Source: Siderastrea siderea
Taxonomy: Eukaryota; Cnidaria; Anthozoa; Scleractinia; Rhizangiidae
DNA length: 64,000 nt
Reading direction: 5' to 3'
Assembly (NCBI GenBank): GCA_964030785.1
Contig: OZ034979.1
Coordinates: 8,342,383 to 8,406,382 of the forward strand
The notes beneath the pieces are model-generated. The model saw only the letters and a list, made by a program, of their open reading frames with translations. It was not told the origin of the DNA and did not search any database. The number at the start of each line of letters is the position of its first letter. Within the stretch, counting starts at the first letter, position 1. The position numbers and the translations under genes are program-made. Shown piece by piece: positions 1 through 12,022 of this stretch.

Positions 1-1320
1 GAATTGATTGCAAAATTAAAAAAAGAAGAAGAAATAATCTCATAAAGCTTACCGCTTTCTTCACTGAGAGGTTCGTTCGATACTTCGAAAAAATGGGAAA
101 GGATCACATATGGGAAAAATGTGGGAGAATAGAGTGCATAGCGTCTTTTGTGTGACAGCTCGAAAAATTCAGTTTAAAAAATCCAGATTAAACTTCATGT
201 AGCTTACCGCTCTCCCCTGAAAGTTGGTAAAAGTTGGTAGGAATATGAATATGGGTGCAAAAAAAGAGTATGTAACCTCTTTTATGAGATAACTCGAAAG
301 ATGTAGTCTACAAAAATTAAAAATTAACGCTACTTAGCTAAACGCCCGCCCGACCTAAACGTTGCGCGCAAAGAAAGGTTTTGAATCGCTCTAAGTTTTA
401 TTTCAGTCAAACAAAGTTCGCGTCAGTAATCAGTGAAGAAAGTTAAAAGTGAGTCCTAGAGTGGACAAGAAAAGTGGCGCGTTTTAAGGAACTTTTTCTG
501 CCTTGCAGCGAGACCTGACATGTAGCTCCCATTCAAAAGTAGAAACCTTTAAAGGACTGTTACATATTTTGAAACAGAATTTATGGTTTTTCTTTACAAT
601 AATGCCAGGCTCGTCTTTAGCAGATATACGAACACAAGAAAGTAACAGCTCGTGATTAAGATTCAATGGGCCAGGGTCTTACCTCGTTCAACCGGGATCC
701 AATCCTCCAAGGGGGGCATTGAAATGGAGGCACTCCAAACATCTGTATACTTGAAATGGCGATCGATGTAAATTTAATTTTACCGGAACAGTTTTCAGAA
801 AGTTTGGCGCGAGATAGATCAGTCGCACAGGATTATCCAAGATACGAATTACGGGATTTGCTAGATTTCAAGCTGTTGATTATTGAGTAGCCAATATCAG
901 CGACGTACTGTTTTCGTACAAAACTTCTCCGTAGTGATAAATCTTTTTCTCGCAGACGAACAAGCGACAAAAGTATACATCAGCGACAATAAATATTAAA
1001 CTGATTCGAGGCTAAATAAAGGCTGCGGGGCCAACCTGCTTGTGTTGTGCCCACGAACTGTCAGTTATTAAAATTGCGATCCACAGTTTTGCATAGTTTC
1101 TTTTCATAGGGCGGAGTCTTTTTATATCACAGCTTGTGATTCAATACCACTTGATTAGCTTCGCGGCTCCGTCAGTTAAACAAATTTTATAAACCGGCTA
1201 AACATAATTTACTGCCACAGTTAATATTTCTAAAATTTACATTTAGCGAATTTTAATTAAGGTCTTTTAAAAAGAGACCTGCGACACCATAAGAGAGTAA
1301 CGCACGCTAGTTTTCGTTTA
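1..1320. other. unassigned AT-rich region
   Basis: I see no convincing gene. The longest frame is a 60-codon minus-strand stretch at 484-666 with no family resemblance and no clear splice sites. The sequence runs directly into the 106-bp repeat array. It could be intergenic or the intron of a gene outside the window. Confidence 0.3.
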
Positions 1321-1840
1321 ATGGTTACTCGCTGGAATTTCATCAAACCCAGACGCAAAAGTTAGAACCACCTTGTACAGCATAATAAACAGCACCACAG
1401 GAAAGTACTGCTCAGTAGCTTTCATTTGAATGGTCACACTTTGGGATTTCATACACAGACTCAAAACTTTGAACCACCTTGTACAGCATAATAAACAGCA
1501 CCAAAGGAAAGTACTGCTCAGTAGCTTTCATTTGAATGGTCACACTTTAGAATTTCATCCACAGACTCAAAAGTTAGAACCACCTTGTACAGCATAATAA
1601 ACAGCACCACAGGAAAGTACTGCTCAATAGCTTTCATTTGAATGGCCACACTTGAGGATTTCATCCACTGACTCAAAAGTTAGAACCACATTGTACAGCA
1701 TAATAAACAATACCATAGGAAAGTACAAAAGCTTGGATAACCTTATACAGTATAATAAACAGGACCAAAGGAAAGTACTACTTAACAACTTTTATTTGAA
1801 TGGTTATACACTCTGGGATTTTACCATGACACTAAAAAAT
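1321..1840 (+). repeat. 106-bp tandem repeat, block 1
   Basis: The landmark gtacagcataataaac starts at 1375, 1481, 1587 and 1693, an exact 106-bp period. Later units are shorter and more diverged. Each unit also carries aggaaagtactgctca, a tttcatttgaatggtca segment and ggatttcatccacagactc. Related copies lie at 2300-2690 and 3670-3765 and, inverted, at about 20.9 and 32.2 kb. This is a dispersed, locally amplified repeat, not coding sequence. Confidence 0.85.
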
Positions 1841-2289
1841 TAGAGGAACTTTGCACAGCATAATAGAAAAGACCACAGGTGATTACTGTTCAAAGGTTTT
1901 ACACTTTAGGATTTTACCTACGACAGAACCACCTCGCATCATACAACATCACAAGAAGGTACTGCTTTGGAGATTCGTTTGAGCGATCACACCTCTGGAT
2001 TATGGCCAAGGACTGAAAATTGAACCACACCACAAGCTTCAAAGTCTGAATCAACGAGACAGAAAGGAGGGTTCTAAAAATGCCTACAAAATCCTAGACA
2101 ATATTGGGAGGAGGAATCACATTTGCAATCACAAATGTTCTCTAATTTTTGCATTCACATTTATCTAAGAGAGAACCAAAACTTACAGGGAAAAAAGGGA
2201 AATATGAATCAGTATGTAATAGTTATACATCAAAGTTTCCACAAAATTGTTAAAATTCAATTTTAAACTTCTGAGCTGGAAGCTAGCAG

Positions 2290-2690
2290 AACTATTAGAA
2301 TCATCTTGTACAGCATAATAAACAGCACCACAGGAAAGCACTGCTCAATAGCTTTCATTTGAATAGTCACACTTTAGGATTTCATCCACAGACTCAAAAG
2401 TTAGAACCACCTTGTACAGCATAATAAACAGCACCACAGGAAAGCACTGCTCACTAGCTTTCACTTGAATGGTCACACTTTAGGATTTCATCCACAGATT
2501 CAAAGGTTAGAACCACCTTGTACAGCATAATAAACAGCACCACTGGAAAGTACTGCTCAGTAGCTTTCATTTGAATGGTCACACTTTAGGATTTCATCCA
2601 CAGACTTAACAGTTAGAATCATCTTGTACAGCATAATAAACAGTGCCAAAAAAGCACTACTCGCTAGCTTTCACTCAGCTTTAGGATTTG
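2290..2690 (+). repeat. 106-bp tandem repeat, block 2
   Basis: About four more units of the same family, with the gtacagcataataaac landmark near 2309, 2415, 2520 and 2625. The 450 bp between the two blocks holds decayed units and unrelated sequence. Confidence 0.8.
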
Positions 2691-2699
2691 TTCAGACTA

Positions 2700-3670
2700 A
2701 AGAATTAGAAACACGAACAAAGCTTTTTTTCTGGGAGAAGATGATTCAAAGATGGAGACTGCATTTATTCCAGCTGTAGAAATTGCTACAGGTAAAAGTG
2801 CCCATTTCCGAAGTCACCGTCATCACTTTTTCAACGAAGCTCACTGACCTCAGCCAAGAAATAATTTTTCTTATCTTCCCAATTAACCAAAGCGGATCGA
2901 AACACAAAGAAACAACAAACAGGTGAGAACCTTCAGTTCTAAGTTACACGCGATAACGTTCTAAAGTCAACAAACATGTACACCTCAGGGCAAAATGTGG
3001 CCACGACAAAAAGCGTCCGACAACCACCAAACAAAGATGTAAAGAACGCAAATGTTTTGTTCATAACCAAGTAGGTTTTGGCGCCAAGGGATGGGCACCC
3101 TGCCGAGGTAACAATAAACCGCTTACACACGGTCACAAAAAGCACCAATGATGAGCTTTGAAAAGCGGTGCGTCGGAGAAATGTTAAAAGTATCTTTTGA
3201 AGAGATGTTCGTCTCTGTCGCCTGGTCTGCAGCATGCAAACACGCAAAGCAGAGGAAATTGCGAGATATGATCAAAACGGGTCATTCGTTTTGATAAGAG
3301 TCGACCGCGTGAATTAACCAGCTGAGATGAAAGAAGATCCACGCCTAAACAAACAGCAATGTAAAGTAGGTTTCAAAATGTCTCAGCCTTGCATGTTTCA
3401 AGTTTCGATCAGTTTTGCATGTTTAACTTGTTTTGTTTTGTTCACTGCTTATCCTGATCTAGACGAAGACCTCGCTATAAATTGCTACTGTTTGTACAAG
3501 GGAACCTGGCTACATTCACGGAAGTCATTTCAATGGAAATGTCTCGTAGGACCGCATAGGCGAAAAGAACTGATCGGAAAAGAGAAAAGAAAGCCCAGTC
3601 TTAAAATTGAAACAAAAACCTTCACTTGTAAAACAACACCGGGGGAAAGTCCTGCGAAACAGACGAAAAG
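2700..3670. other. unassigned region with short reading frames
   Basis: A 115-codon plus-strand frame (3327-3674, ATG start) and a 102-codon minus-strand frame (2939-3247) are open here. Neither resembles a family I know, and the plus frame ends in the repeat that follows. I cannot support either as a gene; a lineage-specific exon is possible. Confidence 0.2.
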
Positions 3671-3765
3671 GTAGAACCACCTTGTACAGCATTATAAACA
3701 TTACCACAGGAAAGTGTTGGCCAGTAGCTTTCACGTTTTAGGATTTCATCCACAAAGTCAAAAGT
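3670..3765 (+). repeat. single copy of the 106-bp repeat family
   Basis: One diverged unit (landmark gtacagcattataaac) with the same order of blocks as the array at 1.3-2.7 kb. It shows that the unit also occurs alone. Confidence 0.7.
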
Positions 3766-4639
3766 GTCTCAGAAAATGACAGAGATGACCATTTCACTCC
3801 TAGGGGTGGAAGGGGCATATTTACTAGAGAGTGAAGGGCTTTATAACAAAACTCAAAGTAATATTTTCCGTGAGCCCACACAACTACTACCCTTATCACT
3901 CCACCAGAGAGATCAAGTTAGAAAATATTGCAGCTTATCTATGTACAGCTCTACTTGTATAGCAGAAGTTTTATATATACATGTATGTTAAAAACAAGAC
4001 AGTATGAACTGTTTTAAAAGTCTTGCTCTTTTTAACTGGGTATTTAATTTTGGAAGTAAGCATTTTAAAAGAGTCTCCTTTATGTATAAGTATGTCTTAA
4101 TTAACTTGGCCTGAGAATCAACAAGAAGATTGAGAACCCACCCACAGGGTTTGAAGGGAGATAACTTTGGTAGATCTTGAAACTATGCAGTGAATAAAAC
4201 AGTATCCAACCAGAAAAGTTCTGCATATTCTGATAATCAACACCATGGTGGGGGGGGAGGGGGGGTACTCCCCTCAATTTAGGATAGGTGTGTGCCACCA
4301 AGGTTCTCAAACCCTGACCCTAATTTAAGGATACATGTAGATAATCGAGAATCGATACCCTCTTGAACGCCCACATACAGCAACACAACCATAAACATCC
4401 TTTTAAAATCGCCTTGTAGTACAGTTTTAACACACCATAAATTTTTCGTTTTGCACATTGAGGTGGATACTGCAATTGAATTACCCTATCTAAGAAACAT
4501 CTAAAGATCCTGAATACCAAAAAGGATACCCTATTTAAGGACTGAGCACCTCAAACACCCTACCCTATCAGGCAGCACATACCTATATAGCGTACTCACT
4601 TACGTATCTAAAGGAGAGTACCTCCCCCGGGTATCAACA

Positions 4640-4830
4640 ACAGCACTGACAAAGTACAGAAATGAAGATGGTGACAGCTGGTTCATGTTCTGTGGATGGA
4701 TACATCAAGCCACTCACATGCTACCATCAGGCAAAAGGAATCGGGGCAGACCTCTAGGCACATGGAGAAAGGCATTGAAGTCAGAAATAAGAGATGGTGG
4801 CAGTAGGATGGTCCCTTTCCCAGTGCTTGG
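4640..4830 (+). pseudogene. LINE reverse-transcriptase C-terminal fossil
   Basis: Around 4720-4805 the plus strand reads GKRNRGRPLGTWRKALK and then SEIRDGG. This resembles the (K/R)RGRP..TWRR motif found near the C terminus of many LINE ORF2 proteins. It is short, has no surrounding long frame, and is followed by a frame break, so it is a decayed fragment. Confidence 0.55.
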
Positions 4831-5059
4831 TGTCGCAGCACAGGGTAAGATCCTTTAACAATATGTCCTTGTTGGTCACCGCCTCACCATTCCGTTGCTC
4901 CACCAGGGACAGCAGGTCGGAGACAAGGAAGACCTGCTAGAGGTTCAACTGATTTGCCCCAGTTTTTTCAAGACAGACCAGGCTGACTGGTGAGGTTTTG
5001 TTGATGGCTCAAGCTCCAGTGGGAGCTAAGAGGATTAAATAAACTGGTAAAAATCCTCC

Positions 5060-5480
5060 ACAGGATTTTAATAGGATTCTAACCTAGGACCCAGATAAGA
5101 TCCTTCTTAAGATCTTGTGTGTAGGATCTTACAGGATCCTGTTTGGGATCCTATAGAATCCTACAGGATCCCACGGAGGATTTTGTAGGATCCTACAGGA
5201 TCCTGAAAGATTTTACAGAATCGCAAAACGCGTTTACTAGACAGTGGCATTTATTGGATAAGAGGTGTTTATTAGAGAGTGGTGTTTACCTCAAAATGCC
5301 CATTTCAGAGGGGCATTTATTGGCTACATGGTGTTTATTAGAGAGTGGGTGTCTAAAAGATCATTTATGATCTGACAATCATAAATCTATCTTACGAATC
5401 CATCTTATGATCCTAGGTAGGATCCTGTAGCACCATTCAGGATCATACAGGATCACAGAAAATCCTAGAGGATCCTCAAG
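5060..5480 (+). repeat. GGATCCT-rich degenerate minisatellite
   Basis: Dozens of variants of aggatcctacaggatcctg and close relatives fill 5080-5220 and 5390-5480. A 150-bp segment with two 'tttattagagagtgg' repeats separates them. The motif is partly self-complementary, so the region can fold into many small hairpins. No coding potential. Confidence 0.7.
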
Positions 5481-5499
5481 GATTTCTCCCACTGGGTTT

Positions 5500-5925
5500 C
5501 TTATTTGATTTGAGATTTTAGTCGTATTGTGGCTTTTCTTTGGTTTGGTATTGTCAGCTTCTCAATCGTGTTTGATTTTTTTAGATTATTATTTGCCTCA
5601 GACTTTAGGCTAAACATGCTTTGCACTTCAGGTTTTGTTTACTATCAGTTTATATATCCCTTCTATAGCCCATCAGTGCTACAAACAGTTGTAGGTAATA
5701 TTATCTTCTTACAAATACAAATTGCTTTTGTGTGTGACCATTTCAAACCTTAGGTTTATATCTTAGTTAGTCACATAGTTTACGTATAGTTACATCTTTA
5801 GGCTAGTTATGTTACGTTAACTTTTTTTTATTTCTTAGTTTATACTGTAATTATAGTGTATTGCGAATCTTAAATGCGCCTATAAAAAGGCTTATTATTA
5901 TTATTATTATTGTTATTATTATACT
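5500..5925 (+). repeat. probable LINE 3' end with (ATT)n tail
   Basis: T-rich sequence with recurring 'ttagttag' stretches ends in a short hairpin around cgcctataaaaaggc and then (tta)n. A 3' hairpin plus short microsatellite tail is typical of some LINE families. The 74-codon frame at 5529-5753 starts with TTG and is not credited. Confidence 0.45.
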
Positions 5926-5929
5926 GTAT

Positions 5930-7690
5930 TGAGTAGCAGTAAATCTTTTAAGTGTTGGAAGTAATCCATTTTACTCTACTCAAAAAGAGCATCAATTATC
6001 ATAAATAGTTTTCTATTTCAAGTAAATAAACAAATAAATATTGATCTAATTTTTAAAGAATTAAGGTTTGTTATCCCAGTGTTTTTAATGCTGCCATAAG
6101 GAGCATAATCGCAGAGGAGTAGGAGGGATATAGTCATAGCAATAAATAAAATAATTGGAAATAATTTTGAAAATTACTGGGTAAGAGTGTTTAGGAATTA
6201 TTGGTAATTGTCATGCAGTTTTTTCCCGTAAAATACAGTCTAGTTCTAAACTGTAATGTAACATATTTTTACTCTACAGTACTGAATCATAATTGTAATG
6301 TTTCTGTGTGTTTACAATTTTGAACAGTAAATGTTACAATACTAATAAAATGTTCATAGTAAAAAATGTTTTATGCTTTGTCCCAAAAGACGTTACCCAT
6401 GATTTAAAGATACCAGCATTTAGAAGTACTGGTATATACATTTAGAAGTTATAGTATTTAACTCGGCCCAGTTACTTATTTCATGACCAGGCAGTAAATC
6501 ATTGGTTGTAGGCTGATGAATAAAGATCACCACTTCTGCACATATTATGGGCTTTTGTGTTTTTTGTGTTTGTAATTGGCTGGGGGGGGGGGGGGAGTGG
6601 GTTTATTATGGAATTTTATGGCATAGTCACACCCTGTCATTACGGACACAATATAGCAAGATGCCTGTAAAGTGGTTATCCAAAAAGCACTTGTTCAGTT
6701 TTATTAAAATAAAGGAAACTTATACCTGACCATCCTGACCTGGGTATAATTCTCCAGTTGCTTCTCAAAGCAGCTCAAATTAACATCACAAAGGACTTCA
6801 TGCTAAGATGATCTATAAGGATGTTTAAGCCAGTTATTACAGTTCCATTGGAGATCAATGAAAAGGGTACCCAGTGGGCAGTTGCAGATTCAGACCTTTA
6901 ATTGATTAAGGTGGGGGCCCAGAATTAAAAAAGGAGTGGAAATACATCAGATTTGTGAGACATGATACTGGTGCAACATTCATCCTGGTATGAGATCAAA
7001 ACTTTATATTGTGTTTAGTACATAAACTGTTTTTATGGTGGTGTGAGTTTTATTTTGGAACGAAATAGTTAAAATTAAAAGGAATCTAAAACAAGCAGTC
7101 ACACCCCATTTACTTGATACTGGTATAGGATTTGTATTGGAATGAAACTCTCAATCTGGTACAACAATCGGGGTGAACTCACTCTGGGATGACTTGTACC
7201 GCTATAGGATTTTGAATTGGTGTCATGTAAATGACCATAGAGACACAAGAGGGCACTGAGGTGACTTCGTACTAGAATGAAAGTCACACTGCTGTCATGT
7301 TAACACTCCTAATTTCTGGCAAGCACTAGATCCCAAGAATCCAGTGTTAAATGTAGCAATTTTAAAGATTGGTTAAAATTTGCCAAGACATATCATTTTA
7401 TGGTACACCACTCTACAACTCCCATTACCATTGGAAAGGGTCTAAAGGAGGGGTCTTTAGAGCCCCAAAATTTTTGACATGGAGCCCAGAGCCTGAAGCC
7501 TTTTTCTACCTGGGGGCTGGGCAAGAATGATGATTCTGTGATTGGATAACACAAATACTTAGCATAAAGATCGTGTGCACAGCAAGTGTGCAGAACTTTC
7601 AATGTAACATTTTGATAGAATTCACTGTATTACATTTTCCTCGAGATGCAGTAACAACTAGAAAAGTTCATAATCAAGTGCTAGAAAACT
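5930..7690. other. intergenic, nothing recognised
   Basis: AT-rich sequence with homopolymer G near 6580. Only short frames are open and none resembles a known protein. Confidence 0.3.
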
Positions 7691-7693
7691 TAC

Positions 7694-7889
7694 GGTGCCC
7701 CTCAATGGTGTCTTATTAATTCTGAGGTAGCTGCGGAATACCCTGCCATGACTACAGATCACCACTATCTTCTCGTATTGGCATATCTTTGGAGAACAAG
7801 ATAAACGGGGACAACACGCATAATTGTTAACTGATGAGAAGCAGGAGATTCTGCACAATAGGAAATCGAATGGTTCTTCACAAAGGTAT
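7694..7889 (-). other. candidate internal exon, minus strand
   Basis: On the minus strand a pyrimidine-rich tract ending in cttcacacag precedes 196 bases that end in ggcacc followed by gtaagttttc. Both splice signals are good. One frame is open throughout, but it is not the frame that joins cleanly to the candidate first exon at 8892 and upward. No homology is recognised, so this may be part of a non-coding RNA. Confidence 0.25.
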
Positions 7890-8062
7890 CTGTGTGAAGG
7901 GGAGAGAGGGCAGGAAGTCTTGAAGTCTAGAGGTAAGAAAAAGGATAGGAAGTGGGAGAAATAAGGAAAATGTTTTGTGATAGAAAAAAACACAAAGAGG
8001 CATGAGTTGCCAGGGAAGGAGGGGGCGGGGGGGTTACTGGGGGTGCTTTCCATTGTGCGGTT

Positions 8063-8470
8063 CCAGAAAATATCCATACCCCTCCCACGGAGGGTTTTTT
8101 AATTTTATACCCCCACCCCCTTGAAATTTTATGCCAAAATTTCCAGAAATTCGGTAGAAACATTAATGGAACACTTCGGTCCAGGTGAAAATTTTGCAGA
8201 AAAAGTAGTCCATCTCCAGAGGGGGTCCTCTTTGACCGGTCGCTCCGGTCCGACCGAAACTTGCCATTCCATTTTCGAAAATTCTCGTGTCCAGTCCCAA
8301 TTCACTGACAAATAATCAAAATTTCGGTCAAAACGTAAATGGAATACTTCAGTCTGGTTGGAATTTTGTTTCTATCGAAAAATGTCATTCCATTTTCCCT
8401 TGGTTAGTTCCACTGCTCTCTGACCGGTCGGTCTGGCATAATGTAAAGCACCCTGGGTGTAAGGGTCCTA
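8063..8470. repeat. MITE-like region sharing a terminus with 31.7 kb
   Basis: Begins with ccagaaaatatccatacccc, almost the same as the inverted terminus of the 169-bp palindromic element at 31711-31879. It is followed by repeated Ggtccgaccg/accggtc motifs. Boundaries are uncertain. Confidence 0.45.
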
Positions 8471-8891
8471 GAAGCGGAAACTTTACCCCCCCCCCCTTCC
8501 TTCTCCCCCGGTTCCACCCGCCCTCCCTCCGCTTCTGTCGATCGCGGGTTCATGTAGACCAATTAAGCCCAAACTGTGAACTATGCGGCCATTTATCTGA
8601 TAATAGTGAATAAGAATCGACTCGTTTGTTTCTGTTATCTTGGTTTTTCAAGCTTCCAGCTAATATGTGTAAATGGGACGGCCAGGTTATGTAATCGCTG
8701 CGCGAGCAGGAAACGACCGATCTCAGAGTGAAATTAAAGGCACCGAGGATTTTGTGTTTTCATAGAATGTCATTTGAATTTAACGTTATCTTTGTCTATG
8801 AAGACCTTTAATTCCCAAAACAATAAGTTACGTTACGTTAAATCAAAAAGTTGTAAACGTAAACAGCTGCTGTAAACTGTTCGCGGCCTAC

Positions 8892-9060
8892 CTTTCTGAC
8901 GTATGTACACGTTCTCATGAAGTGAGACGAATTCGCCGTTTCTAGATCTCAGCCGCTTCAGTGACTTGAACGAGATTATGGAAGACACACTGAACAACAG
9001 CAGTAAGACGTTTTTCACACCAAATTGTCTTGCCGGCCGAAGAAAACAATAAAAATCTCG
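8892..9060 (-). other. candidate first exon, minus strand
   Basis: An open minus-strand stretch ends in cgtcagaaag followed by gtaggccg, a possible donor. Upstream lie an inverted CCAAT box and the palindrome-like TTTGGCGGGAAA. The frame has a hydrophobic run (NVLLLLFSVSSIISF) but no in-frame ATG, so a coding role is not shown. Confidence 0.25.
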
Positions 9061-9138
9061 GCAAATTTCAAACAACAAAATTCACAGCTGGCGACGTGCG
9101 TGCACCATTCACGTCAGCTGGCACGAGTGACACGACAA

Positions 9139-9173
9139 CCAATCAAAAGCAAGCAAGTGATTTTGGCGGGAAA
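9139..9173 (-). promoter_or_regulatory. CCAAT box and E2F-like site
   Basis: CCAAT at 9139-9143 and tttggcgggaaa at 9162-9173. The second matches the classic E2F consensus. The same pair in the same order lies upstream of OLA1. Inference: promoter of the candidate minus-strand transcript near 9060. Confidence 0.35.
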
Positions 9174-9485
9174 ATCTTTTGTGTGATGGGAGGGGAGACA
9201 AGGGAACCAAGAAAGTGTTTCATTTGCCCATGGCTACCTGGCGAGTCGTCCGGGCCACATGCAAAAAAATGGTAATAATAATAAAATAAAAAACACACAA
9301 AATCCATTTAAGTCTCGTGATCTGAATGATCCTGGAAGAGAATTGTAAGAGGAAAACGCAAGACAAGACAAAACTTCGAAATGTAGTCACCAAGTTCTGT
9401 CTGGTGTTATTATTTTCAGTGTCTAGTTTTGCTTTTTAAAATCTACCTTTAACACTTCGCATTACAGCAAAAGAGGACTAATTAC

Positions 9486-9660
9486 AGTCGAACCTCTCCA
9501 TCCACGGTACAGGACTTGCATAATGCGGACATCCTTCAATTACCCACAGTTCATTTGGATCTGGAGACCACAGCTCATTAAAACGCCACCTCTATAATAC
9601 AGACAACTCGTTACTACGGACAGATTACTTTTGCCCAGAGAAACCAAGATTCATACAAAC
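9486..9660 (+). mobile_element. pogo/Tigger-like transposon end fragment
   Basis: Starts tacagtcgaacctct and continues through sequence resembling a decayed Tigger terminus, with repeated 'tacggaca' style blocks. No transposase frame is present. Confidence 0.45.
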
Positions 9661-10592
9661 ATCAACTCTACATGCTACAATAGTCAACGAGCACTCGCTC
9701 CTTCCACTCTGACTGCGCGAACGCGCGCGAAAGACTACCTACGCGTCGCGTTTCAACGCCGCAAGTGATCTTCGCGTGCACTCGCGTGTTTTTCTTATCG
9801 GGCTAATCCCTGATCGTAAAGAGGGACTACAATATGCACAACACCAAACTACATTCAGTTACAAAAATTATACGGACTCCCAGCTTTACGCAGTGCTACT
9901 GCCCCTCCTTTGCCGCACCTGCTGTTTCTTATTAAAAGGGAGGGGTTCGACGGTACTTCGTATTTGCTCAAGACGGCAGATAATAAAGGAAACATGTCCT
10001 CAATTTACGGAATTAAAACTTTGAGAACTTAACCAGAAAGAAAATGCTTGATTCAATTGCCAGTTCCAGCAATATTGCTGGGAAATTTCGAAGGAATCCG
10101 AGCCAAACTTGCTCATTGAGATTTGATGACAAACTTGTTTGTGTCCACGATCCTTTAAGTAACTAAGTACCGTTAATTTTTGTTCACAGGAGAAAATTCA
10201 ACTTGTCACAGAAGACTAGTTCATCTGTTCACAAAAACAAACTGTCCAGGAAATATGTCAAGGAAAAACTGCTTGTCTACATTACGTGTCAGTGATATAT
10301 AACGTTAAATCTAAGTACGTTTTCGCCGATTTTCTGAGAAACATGTTAAAACTACGTGACAGCTTTCCTTAAAATATTTCCAACAGAAACGGCTGCCATA
10401 GAACTATGAGAACCACAATTTCTTTCAAAAGGTCAGAAATTAAACGCCGACCACCTCTGGCTGGTTCCGACTTTTAAAAGCATGATGACAAATATGTGTT
10501 TTGAAATTAGCTCAAAGTCTTCAGTTTGTTTTTCTAAATTTCCTCCATGTTCCTCTATCCATTGCAAACAATGTTCGATAAATACTCTTTCA

Positions 10593-11991
10593 TTATTTAG
10601 CCTTTTTCTTGTCTGTTAAACCAGCACCAGCGTTGAATTTAAAGAAGATGATATCCCCGTCTTGAACCACGTAGTTCTTGCCTTCCTGACGGTATTTTCC
10701 TGCAGCCTGCCAAAATTAAGTAAAATAATTGAATAAATAGACAAACAAATAAATTGACAACCGAGGTGAAATGGCAATGGACTGAGCCGTGTTCAAGAGC
10801 ACGCTCATCCCAAAAAGCTAGACAAACCAAGTCTATACCTGTATACAGTAGATGGAAGGAATAAGAGACGGGGAAGAAGGCAGGAGCGAAGAGAGAGAAA
10901 GGAGAAAAGGGGACAGGCGAGGAGAAGGGCGAGAGGGAGCCGGGTCACTGACTTGGAACAACTTCTCCGAAGTCAATTTCAGATTCAAGGCAAAAGTGTA
11001 TCGTCAGTCGAGAATTCCGACAAGCGACATAGCGTTTAAACAGCGGCAAGAACGAAATGAAATGGCGACAATCTAAAGACTGCTGCCATGAAATTGTGAC
11101 AGGAAGAGAGAGAAGCTGGAGTGATCTGTACTGTTGTTAACTACAGTACCTTGGCGGCCGCCTCAGATCCATGCTCCTTGAAATCGTCAAATTTCATCAC
11201 TTCAGCCATGATGAAGCCTTTTTCGAAGTCTGTGTGAATCTTCCCGGCCGCCTGAGGGGCCTTGGTTCCTTTCTAATGAATAGAAATACATACAAAAACA
11301 TTGAAATTAATAATTGCAAATTCTTTACAGGAAATCCCATCAAGCAGAAGATGCTGTTGATACGATGTATTGACGACAGACAATAATGTGCAGGAGTAGG
11401 AAGCAAATTTTTACTGACGCGCACACGTTTCAAGGTCCAACATGCATTTAAGGAAGAGGAGCAAGACCGTTAGTAAGAGCTTAAGGTTTTTTTCTCTTTA
11501 ATCAAAAAAGAGAACCACGAAATGTTAGAGTGCTTCTTTCAAAATATGGCAAAGCAATGCATGCCTTGCCCATCTTGCGGTGAAACTTGTGATCACAAAA
11601 ATATAAAAATATACATATTATTTTTACTAGAAGAGTAAATGGACCACCAGAGCTTACCAAAATTGTCCAGGCTTTAACCTCATCTTTACCAGCGGTGAAA
11701 AAATATTGAAGCTGAAGAGCCTTGAAGCCGGTGGTGATGATTTTACCAAGAGCGCTGGAGAGAAAATGCAAAAAAAGTAGCACAGACAGTGATATGAACT
11801 AGCAGTGTAAGTGCACAGATTTACAGGAATTATATTCATGCAACAGAAAACCACCTATATTTTATCACCAAATATTTTATCGCCACCTATATTGTACTAC
11901 CAAATTATAAAATTATCCGTAATTCAGCCTTTTGGTTGCCAAGGATGTTTTAACAAACTATCTATCTCCATCTACAGGGCTCGACAAAAGT

Positions 11992-12022
<31 letters not shown>

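Noticed and set aside
1321..2690. Regularly spaced repeats resembling a CRISPR array
   Set aside because: The whole 106-bp unit repeats, with no unique spacers, in an animal genome; it is a tandem repeat.
8833..9078. 81-codon minus-strand frame as a membrane protein
   Set aside because: The first codon is TTG and there is no in-frame ATG; only the possible exon is kept at low confidence.
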